A stretch of 64,000 nt of DNA from Corynebacterium humireducens NBRC 106098 = DSM 45392 (GCF_000819445.1 NZ_CP005286.1:496001-560000); one strand, 5' to 3'; positions 1 to 9,780 are shown, numbered from the stretch's first letter. Made by a program: numbers and translations. Notes: generated by a model from the letters alone, not told the origin.

Positions 1-359
1 TCATCTTCACCGAGGCGCTGCACACGCCGGCGGACTTCGAGAAGTTCCGCGCCGCCGTCGACGTGCCGCTGCTGGCCAACATGACGGAGTTCGGCAAGTC
101 CGAGCTGCTCTCCGCCCAGCAGCTCGAGGAGCTCGGCTTCAACGCCGTCATCTACCCGGTGACCACCCTGCGCATCGCCATGGGACAGGTCGAGGAGGCT
201 CTCGCGGAGATCGCCGCCACCGGCACCCAGACCGGGTGGGTCGACCGCATGCAGCACCGCTCCCGCCTCTACGAACTGCTCCGCTACAACGAGTACAACG
301 CCTTCGACCAGGAGGTTTTCACGTACTCCGCCGACACCTACCAGCCCACCTTCCAGTAG
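1..359 (+). CDS. prpB: Methylisocitrate lyase, C-terminal part (partial at window start)
   Basis: The frame is open from the window edge, and about 118 codons precede the TAG stop at 357. The visible segment is the end of a phosphoenolpyruvate mutase/isocitrate lyase superfamily TIM barrel. It contains the run VPLLANMTEFGKS, typical of 2-methylisocitrate lyase, and the helical tail with RSRLYELLRYNEYNAFDQ. The enzyme cleaves 2-methylisocitrate to pyruvate and succinate in the cytosolic methylcitrate cycle. The metal-binding and catalytic loop lies upstream of the window and cannot be checked. prpC follows after 43 nt on the same strand, the usual prpDBC order, so the identity is well supported by context. 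Confidence 0.93.
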   Translation, partial: IFTEALHTPADFEKFRAAVDVPLLANMTEFGKSELLSAQQLEELGFNAVIYPVTTLRIAMGQVEEALAEIAATGTQTGWVDRMQHRSRLYELLRYNEYNAFDQEVFTYSADTYQPTFQ

Positions 360-402
360 CCCACCAGCAACTCCTGACATTCCTTGAAAGGGGATGAGTA
401 CC

Positions 403-1554
403 ATGTCCGACAACACCAACATCGAGGTCCGCAAGGGTCTCTACGGCGTGATCGCCGACTACACCGCAGTCTCCAAGGTCATGCCGGAGACCAACTCCCT
501 GACCTACCGCGGATACGCCGTCCAGGACCTCGTCGCAGAGTGCTCCTTCGAGGAGGTCTTCTACCTCCTGTGGAACGGTGAGCTGCCGAACGAGGAGCAG
601 CTGGCGGAGTTCAACAGGCGCGGCCGTTCCTACCGCAAGCTCGACGCCGGCCTGATCGCACTCATCCACTCCCTGCCGCTCGACTGTCACCCGATGGACG
701 TCATGCGCACCGCCGTGTCCTACATGGGCACCAAGGACTCCGAGCACTTCACCCCGGACGCCGACCACATCACCCACGTCGGCCACAACCTCCTCGCCCA
801 GCTGCCGATGGTGCTGGCCATGGACATCCGCCGCCGTCAGGGCCTCGACATCGTCGCCCCGGACCCGGACAAGTCCGTCGCCCACAACCTGCTGTCGATG
901 GTCTTCGGCAACGGCCCGGAGTCCCCGGCGTCCAACCCGGACGACGTGCGTGACTTCGAGAAGTCGCTCATCCTCTACGCCGAGCACTCCTTCAACGCCT
1001 CGACCTTCACCTCGCGTGTGATCACCTCGACCCGCTCGGACGTCTACTCCGCGATCACCGGTGCCATCGGCGCCCTCAAGGGCCCGCTGCACGGCGGCGC
1101 CAACGAGTTCGTCATGCACACCATGCTGGAGATCGACGACCCGGAGAAGGCCGCCGACTGGGTCAACAACGCCCTGGACAACAAGGACCTCATCATGGGC
1201 TTCGGTCACCGCGTGTACAAGAAGGGTGACTCGCGTGTCCCGTCCATGGAGGCGTCCTTCCGTGACCTCGCCGAGCGTCACGACGGCGCCAAGTGGGTCG
1301 CCATGTACGAGAACATGCGCGACGCCATGGACGCCCGCACCGGCATCAAGCCGAACCTGGACTTCCCGGCCGGCCCGGCGTACCACCTGCTCGGCTTCCC
1401 GGTCGACTTCTTCACCCCGCTGTTCGTCGTCGCCCGCATCGCCGGCTGGACCGCCCACATCGTGGAGCAGTACAACGACAACTCCCTGATTCGTCCGCTC
1501 TCCGCCTACAACGGCCCCGAGCAGCGCCAGGTCACCCCGCTGGCCGCCCGTTAG
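403..1554 (+). CDS. prpC: 2-methylcitrate synthase
   Basis: This citrate-synthase-fold enzyme of 383 residues condenses propionyl-CoA with oxaloacetate. The superfamily catalytic elements are visible: a histidine in GPLHGGANEFVM, a histidine in GFGHRVYKKGDSR, and the LDFPAGPAYHLLGFPVD segment near the C terminus. The start at 403 is chosen because GAAAGGGG at 386-393 sits about 9 nt before it. An in-frame ATG at 394 would directly abut that ribosome-binding site. Coupling to prpB makes methylcitrate synthase more likely than housekeeping citrate synthase, and the length matches PrpC. It would consume the propionyl-CoA made by the mmsA-centred genes at 9781-20670. Confidence 0.94.
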   Translation: MSDNTNIEVRKGLYGVIADYTAVSKVMPETNSLTYRGYAVQDLVAECSFEEVFYLLWNGELPNEEQLAEFNRRGRSYRKLDAGLIALIHSLPLDCHPMDVMRTAVSYMGTKDSEHFTPDADHITHVGHNLLAQLPMVLAMDIRRRQGLDIVAPDPDKSVAHNLLSMVFGNGPESPASNPDDVRDFEKSLILYAEHSFNASTFTSRVITSTRSDVYSAITGAIGALKGPLHGGANEFVMHTMLEIDDPEKAADWVNNALDNKDLIMGFGHRVYKKGDSRVPSMEASFRDLAERHDGAKWVAMYENMRDAMDARTGIKPNLDFPAGPAYHLLGFPVDFFTPLFVVARIAGWTAHIVEQYNDNSLIRPLSAYNGPEQRQVTPLAAR

Positions 1555-1863
1555 CCCCACGGCCGGCACCGGACCACCGCGACGCCCACGGCACTGCCCA
1601 CACATTGGGGTGGTGCGCGTGGGTTTCGCTGTTCGGAACACCTGTCGGCCCATTCCGCAGGGCGGGACAGAAACGGCCTTTCGGGCGCCCGTCCCGCGGA
1701 GTGCGGAAATGGACCGCACCGGGTCCACCACCTGCAGATACCCCCTGTGACTAGGGGATACTCCCCCGAAGACAACCCTCTTTCTTGCGATACTGTGGTG
1801 TGCCAGAGAGCTCACCCGCTCTCAGACACACCCCCGACATGACGTTCGGAAAGGAACCCCACC
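1555..1863. promoter_or_regulatory. prpC-pyc intergenic region with a likely pyc promoter
   Basis: This 309-nt non-coding stretch separates prpC from pyc. An extended -10-like element, TGC followed by GATACT (1786-1794), lies 69 nt before the pyc start, and no clear -35 is visible. GGAAAGGA at 1848-1855 is a good ribosome-binding site 8 nt before the GTG start. I saw no convincing intrinsic terminator after prpC and no riboswitch-like fold. Confidence 0.45.
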
Positions 1864-4800
1864 GTGGCCACAACCACTCTGCCAGCCTTCACAAAGGTGC
1901 TGGTCGCCAACCGCGGCGAGATCGCCGTCCGCGCCTTCCGTGCCGCCTTCGAGACCGGTGCCTCCACCGTCGCGGTCTACCCGAAGGAGGACCGCAACTC
2001 GCACCACCGCTCCTTCGCCTCCGAGGCCGTGCGCATCGGCACCGAGGGATCGCCGGTCAAGGCGTACCTCGACATCGACGAGATCATCCGCGCCGCCAAG
2101 AAGACCCACGCCGACGCCGTCTACCCCGGCTACGGTTTCCTCTCCGAGAACGCCCAGCTCGCCCGCGAGTGCGCCGAGAACGGCCTCACCTTCATCGGCC
2201 CGCCGCCGGAGGTCCTCGACCTGACCGGCGACAAGTCCGCCGCCGTCGAGGCCGCCCGGAAGGCCGGACTCCCGGTCCTGCAGGACTCCGAGCCGTCCAC
2301 CGACATCGACGAGCTCGTCGAGATGTCGAAGGACTTCACCTTCCCGATCTTCGTCAAGGCCGTCGCCGGTGGCGGTGGACGTGGCATGCGCTTCATCGAG
2401 AAGCCCGAGGACGTCGCCCAGCTGGCCACCGAGGCCTCCCGCGAGGCGGAGGCCGCCTTCGGTGACGGTCATGTCTACCTCGAGCGTGCGGTGCTCAACC
2501 CGCAGCACATCGAGGTCCAGATCCTCGCCGACCACACCGGCGACGTCATCCACCTCTACGAGCGTGACTGCTCCCTGCAGCGCCGCCACCAGAAGGTCGT
2601 GGAGATCGCCCCGGCCCAGCACCTCGACCCAGCCCTGCGCGACCAGATCTGCGCCGACGCCGTGAAGTTCTGCCGCTCCATCGGCTACGTGTGCGCCGGC
2701 ACCGTCGAGTTCCTCGTCGACGAGAACGGCAACCACGTCTTCATCGAGATGAACCCGCGCATCCAGGTCGAGCACACCATCACCGAGGAGGTCACCTCCG
2801 TCGACCTGGTCAAGGCGCAGATGAACATCGCCGCCGGCGCGACCCTCAAGGACCTCGGCCTCACGCAGGAGTCCATCAAGCTCCACGGCGCGGCCCTGCA
2901 GTGCCGCATCACCACCGAGGACCCGGCCAACAACTTCCGCCCGGACACCGGCACCATCACCGCGTACCGCTCCCCGGGTGGCGCGGGCGTGCGTCTCGAC
3001 GGCGCCGCGTCCCTCGGCGGCGAGATCTCCCCGAACTTCGACTCCCTGCTGGTCAAGATGACCTGCCGCGGCGCCGACTTCGCCACCGCCGTCGCCCGTG
3101 CCCAGCGCGCGCTCAACGAGTTCACCATCTCGGGCGTGGCCACCAACATCGGCTTCCTCCGCGCCCTGCTGCGCGAGGAGGACTTCCAGACCCGCCGCAT
3201 CTCCACCAACTTCATCGGCGAGCACCTCCACCTGCTGTCCGCCCCGCCGGCCGACGACGAGGCCGGCCGCATCCTCAACTACCTCGCGGACGTCACCGTC
3301 AACCGTCCGCACGGCAAGCGCCCCACCGAGATCCGTCCGGTGACCAAGCTGCCGGCCCGCGACGACAGCCCGCTGCCGCGCGGTTCCCGCGACGTCCTGC
3401 GTGACCTGGGCCCGCAGAAGTTCGCCGAGCAGCTGCGCAACCAGGACGCCCTGGCCGTCACCGACACCACGTTCCGTGACGCGCACCAGTCGCTGCTGGC
3501 CACCCGCATCCGTTCCTCCGCGCTCGTCGCCGCCGCCGAGCACGTCGGCCGCCTGACCCCGGAGCTGCTCTCCGTCGAGGCGTGGGGCGGTGCGACCTAC
3601 GACGTCGCGATGCGTTTCCTCCACGAGGACCCGTGGGAGCGTCTCGACGACCTGCGCCGCGCCATGCCGAACGTCAACATCCAGATGCTGCTGCGCGGCC
3701 GCAACACCGTCGGCTACACCTCCTACCCGGACAGCGTCGGCCAGGCCTTCGTCAAGGAGGCCGCCGACTCCGGCGTCGACATCTTCCGCATCTTCGACGC
3801 CCTCAACGACGTGGACCAGATGCGCCCGGCCATCGATGCCGTCCTGGAGACCGGCACCACCGTCGCCGAGGTCGCCATGGCCTACTCCGGCAACCTGCTG
3901 GACCCGAACGAGAAGCTCTACACGCTCGACTACTACCTCCGTCTGGCCGAGGAGATCGTCGAGTCCGGTGCCCACATCCTGGCCATCAAGGACATGGCCG
4001 GTCTGCTCCGCCCGACCGCGGCCTCCCGCCTGGTGAAGGCGCTGCGCAGCAACTTCGACCTGCCGGTGCACGTGCACACCCACGACACCGCCGGCGGTCA
4101 GCTGGCGACCTACCTGGCCGCCGCGCAGGCGGGTGCCGACGCCGTCGACGGCGCCTCCGCCCCGCTGGCCGGCACGACCTCGCAGCCCTCGCTGTCCGCG
4201 ATCGTCGCGGCCTTCGCCGACACCCACCGCGACACCGGCCTGTCCCTGCAGGCCGTGTCCGACCTCGAGCCCTACTGGGAGGCCGTGCGCCAGCTCTACG
4301 CCCCCTTCGAGGCGGGCGTGCCCGGCCCGACGGGCCGCGTGTACAAGCACGAGATCCCGGGTGGTCAGCTGTCGAACCTGCGCACGCAGGCCAAGGCCCT
4401 GGGTCTGGAGGACCGCTTCGAGCTCATCGAGGACTACTACGCCGCCGTCAACGAGATGCTGGGCCGCCCCACCAAGGTCACCCCGTCCTCCAAGGTCGTC
4501 GGCGACCTGGCGCTCCACCTCGTCGGCGCGGGCGTCGACCCGCACGACTTCGCCAATGACCCGCAGAAGTACGACATCCCGGACTCCGTGATCGACTTCC
4601 TCCGCGGTGACCTCGGCAACCCGCCCGGTGGCTGGCCGATGCTGCGGGAGAAGGCCCTGGCAGGTCGTTCCTCCACGCAGTCCAAGCTTGTCGACGTCGC
4701 CCCGGAGGACGAGGAGGCCCTGCAGAGCGCGGACCGCCAGACCCGCCGCTCGACCCTGGACAGGCTGCTGTTCCCGAAGCAGGCCGCCGAGTTCGCGGAG

Positions 4801-5277
4801 CACCGCCGCCAGTACGGCAACACCGCCGCCCTCGAGGACCGCGTGTTCTTCTACGGCCTCAAGGAGGGCGAGGAGAACGTCATCCGCCTCATCGGGGAGC
4901 ACGGTCAGCCGCCGATGGTCGTGCGTCTCGACGCCGTCGGTGAGCCCGACGAGAAGGGCATGCGCCAGGTGGTGACCAACGTCAACGGCCAGATCCGTCC
5001 GATGAAGGTCCGTGACCGCTCCGTCGAGTCGGTCACCGCCTCCGCGGAGAAGGCCGACACCACCAACCCGGGCCACGTCGCCGCGCCGTTCGCGGGTGTC
5101 GTCATGGTCACCGCGAAGGTGGGCGACGAGGTCAAGGCCGGCGACCCGGTAGCCGTGATCGAGGCCATGAAGATGGAGGCCACCATCACCGCCTCCAAGG
5201 ACGGCGTGGTCGACCGCGTCGCCCTGGCCCAGGCCACGAAGGTGGAGGGCGGCGACCTCATCGTCGTCATCGCCTAG
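1864..5277 (+). CDS. pyc: Pyruvate carboxylase
   Basis: This anaplerotic biotin enzyme of 1137 residues carboxylates pyruvate to oxaloacetate. The domains are in the standard order. An N-terminal biotin carboxylase contains [17 protein letters not shown] and the ATP loop GGGGRGMRF (residues 1 to about 460). A carboxyltransferase TIM barrel contains DTTFRDAHQSLLATR, RIFDALNDVDQ and the metal-binding HVHTHDTAGG. A C-terminal biotinyl domain contains the biotinylated lysine in EAMKMEA. The GTG start at 1864 is supported by GGAAAGGA at 1848-1855, and the length agrees with actinobacterial pyruvate carboxylases. A strong bidirectional hairpin follows the stop. Its product oxaloacetate is also the co-substrate of PrpC next door. 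Confidence 0.98.
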   Translation: MATTTLPAFTKVLVANRGEIAVRAFRAAFETGASTVAVYPKEDRNSHHRSFASEAVRIGTEGSPVKAYLDIDEIIRAAKKTHADAVYPGYGFLSENAQLARECAENGLTFIGPPPEVLDLTGDKSAAVEAARKAGLPVLQDSEPSTDIDELVEMSKDFTFPIFVKAVAGGGGRGMRFIEKPEDVAQLATEASREAEAAFGDGHVYLERAVLNPQHIEVQILADHTGDVIHLYERDCSLQRRHQKVVEIAPAQHLDPALRDQICADAVKFCRSIGYVCAGTVEFLVDENGNHVFIEMNPRIQVEHTITEEVTSVDLVKAQMNIAAGATLKDLGLTQESIKLHGAALQCRITTEDPANNFRPDTGTITAYRSPGGAGVRLDGAASLGGEISPNFDSLLVKMTCRGADFATAVARAQRALNEFTISGVATNIGFLRALLREEDFQTRRISTNFIGEHLHLLSAPPADDEAGRILNYLADVTVNRPHGKRPTEIRPVTKLPARDDSPLPRGSRDVLRDLGPQKFAEQLRNQDALAVTDTTFRDAHQSLLATRIRSSALVAAAEHVGRLTPELLSVEAWGGATYDVAMRFLHEDPWERLDDLRRAMPNVNIQMLLRGRNTVGYTSYPDSVGQAFVKEAADSGVDIFRIFDALNDVDQMRPAIDAVLETGTTVAEVAMAYSGNLLDPNEKLYTLDYYLRLAEEIVESGAHILAIKDMAGLLRPTAASRLVKALRSNFDLPVHVHTHDTAGGQLATYLAAAQAGADAVDGASAPLAGTTSQPSLSAIVAAFADTHRDTGLSLQAVSDLEPYWEAVRQLYAPFEAGVPGPTGRVYKHEIPGGQLSNLRTQAKALGLEDRFELIEDYYAAVNEMLGRPTKVTPSSKVVGDLALHLVGAGVDPHDFANDPQKYDIPDSVIDFLRGDLGNPPGGWPMLREKALAGRSSTQSKLVDVAPEDEEALQSADRQTRRSTLDRLLFPKQAAEFAEHRRQYGNTAALEDRVFFYGLKEGEENVIRLIGEHGQPPMVVRLDAVGEPDEKGMRQVVTNVNGQIRPMKVRDRSVESVTASAEKADTTNPGHVAAPFAGVVMVTAKVGDEVKAGDPVAVIEAMKMEATITASKDGVVDRVALAQATKVEGGDLIVVIA

Positions 5278-5290
5278 CCGCACAACGCGA

Positions 5291-5325
5291 AAGCCCCGCC
5301 ACTCCTTCCGGGAGTGGCGGGGCTT
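5291..5325. terminator. Bidirectional intrinsic terminator between pyc and accBC
   Basis: A perfect 15-bp stem (5291-5305 with 5311-5325) encloses a 5-nt loop. It is GC-rich inside and ends in AA/TT, and it lies between the converging pyc and accBC stop codons, so it can serve both. Confidence 0.85.
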
Positions 5326-5343
5326 CTCTGTGCGGGTGGGCCG

Positions 5344-7116
5344 CTACTTGATCTCGAGCAGGACCTGGCCCTTGGTCACGCCGGCACCGGCCTCGACGGA
5401 CAGGCCCTCGACCTTGCCCGACTTGTGGGCCTTGACCGGGTTCTCCATCTTCATGGCCTCGAGGACCACGACGACGTCGCCCTCGGCGACCTCCTGGCCG
5501 TCCTCGACGTTGACCTTGATGACGGTGCCCTGCATCGGGGCCGCCACAGCGTCACCGGAGGCACCTGCGGCACCGCCGGAGGCGCGGCGCTTCTTGGCCT
5601 TCTTCTTCGGGGCGGCGCCGCCACCGATGGCCAGATCGCCCGGCAGGGAGATCTCGACGCGGCGGCCGTCCACCTCGACGACGACCTTGTGGGCCGGGAC
5701 GGACTCGTCCTCGGGCAGGTCGGCCGGGTCGACGAAGGGCTCGATCGGGTTGTCCCAGACCTCCTCGATCCACTTGGTGTAGATCTCGAAGCCGTTCTCG
5801 TCACCGACGAACGCCGGGTTCTCGACGATGTGGCGGTGGAACGGGATGACGGTCGGCATGCCCTCGACGATGAACTCGTCCAGTGCACGTGCGGCGCGCT
5901 GCAGCGCCTCCTGGCGGTTCTCGCCGGTGACGATGAGCTTGGCCAGCATGGAGTCGAACTGGCCGCCGATCACGGAGCCCTCGCGGACGCCGGAGTCCAC
6001 GCGGACACCCGGGCCGTCCGGCTGCTGGTAGCGGGTCACGGTGCCCGGGGCCGGCATGAAGTTCAGGCCGGCGTCCTCGCCGTTGATGCGGAACTCGAAG
6101 GAGTGGCCGCGCGGGGTCGGGTCCTCGGTGAAGCGGAGCTTCTGGCCCTCGGCGATGCGGAACTGCTCGCGGACCAGGTCGAGGCCGGTGGTCTCCTCGG
6201 TGATCGGGTGCTCGACCTGCAGGCGGGTGTTGACCTCGAGGAAGGAGATCAGGCCGTCGGAGCCGACGAGGTACTCGACGGTGCCGGCGCCGTAGTAGCC
6301 GGCCTCGCGGCAGATGCGCTTGGCGGACTCGTGGATCTCGGCGCGCTGCTCGTCGGTGAGGAACGGGGCGGGTGCCTCCTCCACGAGCTTCTGGAAGCGA
6401 CGCTGCAGGGAGCAGTCACGGGTGCCGGCGACGATGACGTTGCCGTGCATGTCGGCGAGGACCTGGGCCTCGACGTGGCGGGCCTTGTCCAGGTAGCGCT
6501 CGACGAAGCACTCGCCGCGGCCGAAGGCGGCGACGGCCTCACGGGTGGCGGACTCGTAGAGTTCCGCGACCTCCTCCATCTTGTAGGCGACCTTCATGCC
6601 GCGTCCGCCGCCACCGAAGGCGGCCTTGATGGCGATCGGCAGGCCGTACTCCTCGGCGAAGGCGACGACCTCCTCGGCACCGGCGACCGGGTCCTTGGTG
6701 CCCGGCACCATCGGGGCGTTCGCGCGCTGGGCGATGTGGCGGGCGGTGACCTTGTCACCGAGGTCGGCGATGGCGGACGGCGGGGGGCCGATCCAGATGA
6801 GGCCGGCGTCGATGACGGCCTGGGCGAAGTCGGCGTTCTCGGCGAGGAAGCCGTAGCCCGGGTGGACGGCGTCGGCGCCGGACTTGGCGGCGGCCTCGAT
6901 GATCTTCTCGATCACGAGGTAGGACTCGGCGGAGGACTGGCCGCCCAGGGCGAACGCCTCATCTGCCATTCCGACGAACGGCGCATCCGCGTCCGGCTCG
7001 GCGTAGACGGCGACGCTGGCGATGCCCGCATCCTTGGCGGCTCGGATCACACGGACCGCGATCTCGCCGCGGTTGGCCACGAGGACCTTCGTGATCTTCT
7101 TGGTCTCTACTGCCAC
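5344..7116 (-). CDS. accBC: Acyl-CoA carboxylase alpha subunit (biotin carboxylase plus carrier)
   Basis: This shared alpha subunit supplies carboxybiotin to the AccD beta subunits for malonyl-CoA and long-chain malonyl (mycolate) synthesis. The biotin carboxylase domain carries [20 protein letters not shown] and the ATP loop GGGGRGMKV. The C terminus carries the biotinyl motif [10 protein letters not shown] after an Ala/Lys-rich linker ([12 protein letters not shown]). I choose the GTG at 7116, giving 590 residues, because AAAGGGA lies 8 nt upstream and the protein then begins [12 protein letters not shown], like known homologues. The upstream ATG at 7134 overlaps that ribosome-binding site. 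Its partners accD1, dtsR2 and accE are at 27344-30816, and the biotinylating enzyme BirA is at 30969. Confidence 0.97.
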   Translation of the reverse strand: MAVETKKITKVLVANRGEIAVRVIRAAKDAGIASVAVYAEPDADAPFVGMADEAFALGGQSSAESYLVIEKIIEAAAKSGADAVHPGYGFLAENADFAQAVIDAGLIWIGPPPSAIADLGDKVTARHIAQRANAPMVPGTKDPVAGAEEVVAFAEEYGLPIAIKAAFGGGGRGMKVAYKMEEVAELYESATREAVAAFGRGECFVERYLDKARHVEAQVLADMHGNVIVAGTRDCSLQRRFQKLVEEAPAPFLTDEQRAEIHESAKRICREAGYYGAGTVEYLVGSDGLISFLEVNTRLQVEHPITEETTGLDLVREQFRIAEGQKLRFTEDPTPRGHSFEFRINGEDAGLNFMPAPGTVTRYQQPDGPGVRVDSGVREGSVIGGQFDSMLAKLIVTGENRQEALQRAARALDEFIVEGMPTVIPFHRHIVENPAFVGDENGFEIYTKWIEEVWDNPIEPFVDPADLPEDESVPAHKVVVEVDGRRVEISLPGDLAIGGGAAPKKKAKKRRASGGAAGASGDAVAAPMQGTVIKVNVEDGQEVAEGDVVVVLEAMKMENPVKAHKSGKVEGLSVEAGAGVTKGQVLLEIK

Positions 7117-7366
7117 TTTGGGGGTCCCTTTCATGTGCTGCGTTGGTGGTTCGCGTCGGCCCGCCCGCGTGAGGCGGCCGCGCGACGCATGCGACTATTC
7201 TTGCACACAAAAACGTGAGCATTCCGTCAGGTTCGAGATTTTGCCCGAAAAGATCGTGAATCGCCAGTAGAACCGCCCTGAAATCATTTTGTTATCTTCG
7301 GCGTGCCGCGGGGACATGTCGCCGTCCGGCACTTTCGGGGGCGAAACCGTCGGGCCGGGGAACGCG

Positions 7367-7403
7367 AAAAACCCGGCCCCCGCGCGGGTGCGCGGGGGCC
7401 GGG
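7367..7403 (-). terminator. Intrinsic terminator of the rhodanese gene
   Basis: A 14-bp GC stem (7372-7385 with 7390-7403) and a 4-nt loop are followed, in the minus direction, by a run of five T (7371-7367). It lies just after the rhodanese stop and separates that gene from accBC. Confidence 0.85.
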
Positions 7404-7419
7404 GGCGTCGGAAAGTTCT

Positions 7420-8301
7420 TTATGCGTGCGGGGCCTGGCCCCGGGCGATGGGCATGCGGACCATGTTGCCCCACTCGACCCAGGAACCGTCGTAGTTGCG
7501 GACCTTCTCGAAGCCGAGGAGGTACTTCAGCACGAACCAGGTGTGCGCGGTGCGGTCGCCGACGTGGCAGTACACCGTCGTCTCCGAGGCGGGGTCGAGG
7601 GCGGAGTAGAGCTCGTCGAGCTCCGCGCGGGACCGGAAGCGGGAGTTCGGGTGGACGTTGTCCTGCCAGGGCAGGTTCACGGCGGTGGGGATGTGGCCCT
7701 TGCGCAGGGTGGGGGCCACCGCGGGCTCCTCGCCGTCGCCGAGCAGCCCGTTGTATTCCTCGAGGGAACGGACGTCGACGATGGTGGCCGAGCCGATCTG
7801 CTCGAGCATCTCGTTGACGAAGACGCGGTAGTCGGTGTCGTTGCGCTCGACGACGGGGTAGTCGGCGGAGGGGTACTCGGGCACGACGTAGGAGGTGTCG
7901 CGCTCCTCGGCCATCCAGGCGTCGCGGCCGCCGTCGAGAAGCCGGACGTCCTCGTGGCCGAAGAGCTCGAAGACCCACAGCGTGAAGGCGGCCCACCAGT
8001 TCGACTGGTCGCCGTAGATGACGACCGTGTCGTCGCGGGAGATGCCCTTGGAGTTCATGAGGGCGGCGAAGGCCTCGCCGTCGATGATGTCGCGGGTGAC
8101 GGGGTCGTTGAGGTCCTTCTGCCAGTCGATGCGCACGGCGCCGGGCAGGTGGCCGATGTCGTAGAGGAGGGAGTCCTCGTCGGACTCGATGACGCGCAGT
8201 CCGGGGCTGCCCAGGCGGGCGGAGAGCCAGGACGCGGAGACGAGCCGCTCGGGGTGGGCGTACTCCTGGAAGGGCGCGTGAGGATCGAAGGGGACGGCCA
8301 C
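7420..8301 (-). CDS. Thiosulfate/3-mercaptopyruvate sulfurtransferase (rhodanese)
   Basis: This 293-residue protein has two tandem rhodanese domains. The N-terminal one (ARLGSPGLRVIESDED) is non-catalytic. The C-terminal one carries the active-site loop YCHVGDRTAHTW, with the sulfur-accepting cysteine at about residue 245. It transfers sulfane sulfur from thiosulfate or mercaptopyruvate to cyanide or thiol acceptors in the cytosol. The start is GTG at 8301 with GAAAGG upstream. A rhodanese beside accBC is, as I recall, also found in C. glutamicum (thtR), but the sequence gives no functional link between them. The downstream terminator makes this a single-gene transcript. Confidence 0.93.
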   Translation of the reverse strand: MAVPFDPHAPFQEYAHPERLVSASWLSARLGSPGLRVIESDEDSLLYDIGHLPGAVRIDWQKDLNDPVTRDIIDGEAFAALMNSKGISRDDTVVIYGDQSNWWAAFTLWVFELFGHEDVRLLDGGRDAWMAEERDTSYVVPEYPSADYPVVERNDTDYRVFVNEMLEQIGSATIVDVRSLEEYNGLLGDGEEPAVAPTLRKGHIPTAVNLPWQDNVHPNSRFRSRAELDELYSALDPASETTVYCHVGDRTAHTWFVLKYLLGFEKVRNYDGSWVEWGNMVRMPIARGQAPHA

Positions 8302-8556
8302 GGTGGTCCCGCCTTTCTGGCGAATACGAGAGCTGGAGGCCGGATCCGTCGGGGTTTTAGTGTGACGAATCGGCGCGAGAGTCTGCTCCCAGAGTAGATC
8401 AGGGGGGTGCGGGGGGTCACGTGGGGGAGTGGAGTGTGTCCTTAATTACTAGTTGTTTTCTCATCTCTCTCATTCTCCTCCCAGGCACTAAAATTGCATG
8501 TTAACGGCCAGAACCATATGTGCCGGACAACGCGTTTTCCCTGAAAGGGGTGCTCA

Positions 8557-9621
8557 GTGCACAAGGCAATTGTCGTCTTCGAGGTCGAGGGCGGATCCGA
8601 CAAGTACTTCGACGGCCACCGCAAGGACACCATGCCGATCGTCAACGCCATCAAGGCGAAGGGCTGGCATGCCGAGGTCGTCTACTTCCGTCCGGAGTGG
8701 GCCGACGACATCTTCGACTACGTCACCGCGAACTTCGACGCCTACATCTCCCGAGTCAACCCCGGCAACATCCCCGGCGGTGAGGAGGGTTACTTCGCGC
8801 TCCTCGCACGCCTCGACTACGAGGGCATCGTCGGCATGTCCACCCCCGTCGAGATGATGGCCTACGGCGCCAAGGACGCCCTGGTCAAGCTCCGTGAGAC
8901 CGAGCTGGTGCCCAGCGACACCTACGCTTACTACGAGCCGGAGGACTTCCACGCGAACTTCCCCGTCTCCCTGTCCTACGGCGAGCGGGTGCTCAAGCAG
9001 AACCGCGGCTCCACGGGCTCCGGCATCTGGCGTGTCCAGATCGTGGACAAGGACCTGGCCGCCTCCGTCGAGCCGGGCACCGCCCTGCCGCTGGACACGA
9101 AGATCAAGTGCACCGAGGCCGTGGACAACCACACCGAGATCCGTGAGCTCGGCGAGTTCATGGACTTCTGCGACCAGTACGTCCTGGGCCGCAACGGCAT
9201 GCTGGTCGACATGCGCTTCATGCCGCGCATCGTCGAGGGCGAGATCCGCATCCTGCTGGTCGGCCCGCACCCGGTGTTCGTCGTGCACAAGAAGCCGGCC
9301 GAGGGCGAGGACAACTTCTCGGCCACCCTCTTCTCCGGCGCCACCTACACCTACGACAAGCCGGAGGTGTGGCAGGAGCTCATCGACATGTTCGACGAGG
9401 CCCGCCCGGTCATCGCCGAGAAGCTCGGCGGCGACAACATCCCGCTCATCTGGACCGCGGACTTCATGCTCGACGACGCCCCCGACGGCGGCGACACCTA
9501 CGTCCTCGGTGAGATCAACTGCTCCTGCGTGGGCTTCACCTCGGAGCTCGACATGGGCATCCAGGAACTGGTGGCCGAGGAGGCCATCGGCCGCGTCGAG
9601 AAGAAGTACGCCGACGCCTGA
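8557..9621 (+). CDS. Cj0069-family ATP-grasp-like protein
   Basis: This cytosolic protein of 354 residues resembles the Cj0069 family, a small group related to ATP-grasp ligases and named after a Campylobacter protein. Visible elements are an N-terminal KAIVVFEVEGGSDKYFDGHRKD, a central loop LKQNRGSTGSGIWRVQ that looks like a nucleotide-binding Gly-rich loop, and a C-terminal acidic-Asn motif LGEINCSCVGFTSEL resembling the metal-binding E-x-N end of ATP-grasp sites. The substrate is unknown to me and I assign none. The start is GTG at 8557, with GAAAGGGG at 8543-8550. The gene stands alone, divergent from the rhodanese gene, with its own terminator, so context gives little help. Confidence 0.75.
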   Translation: MHKAIVVFEVEGGSDKYFDGHRKDTMPIVNAIKAKGWHAEVVYFRPEWADDIFDYVTANFDAYISRVNPGNIPGGEEGYFALLARLDYEGIVGMSTPVEMMAYGAKDALVKLRETELVPSDTYAYYEPEDFHANFPVSLSYGERVLKQNRGSTGSGIWRVQIVDKDLAASVEPGTALPLDTKIKCTEAVDNHTEIRELGEFMDFCDQYVLGRNGMLVDMRFMPRIVEGEIRILLVGPHPVFVVHKKPAEGEDNFSATLFSGATYTYDKPEVWQELIDMFDEARPVIAEKLGGDNIPLIWTADFMLDDAPDGGDTYVLGEINCSCVGFTSELDMGIQELVAEEAIGRVEKKYADA

Positions 9622-9636
9622 CATTCCTTACACGCA

Positions 9637-9670
9637 GACAGCGCCGGTCCCTGCGGGGGCCGGCGCTGTC
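9637..9670 (+). terminator. Hairpin terminator after the Cj0069-family gene
   Basis: An 11-bp stem (9637-9647 with 9660-9670) lies 16 nt after the stop codon. The following tract is only weakly T-rich. Confidence 0.65.
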
Positions 9671-9694
9671 CGCTTGTCGACGCCCCGCGCCTGG

Positions 9695-9711
9695 GGTGAA
9701 CGCCGTTCACC
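9695..9711. promoter_or_regulatory. Palindromic operator candidate upstream of mmsA
   Basis: GGTGAACGCCGTTCACC is a perfect 7-3-7 palindrome. A -10-like hexamer TAGCGT (9737-9742) follows, placing the palindrome at or just upstream of the -35 region of the mmsA promoter. The binding regulator is not identified, and the motif differs from the other two operator candidates in this block. Confidence 0.5.
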
Positions 9712-9780
9712 TCTGGTGACGCCTGCCGACCGTGGATAGCGTGATGTGCACCACAACATCCGTTCCCCTGAGGAGATCCC

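Noticed and set aside
1735..1765. Inverted repeat GATACCCC...GGGGATAC before pyc
   Set aside because: On checking, the two arms are mirror-like, not reverse complements, so they do not form a stem or a normal dimer site.
1822..5283. Very long open frame on the minus strand opposite pyc
   Set aside because: It mirrors pyc codon structure in high-GC DNA, its residues are Gly/Val/Arg/Asp biased, and it resembles no protein. pyc on the plus strand is certain.
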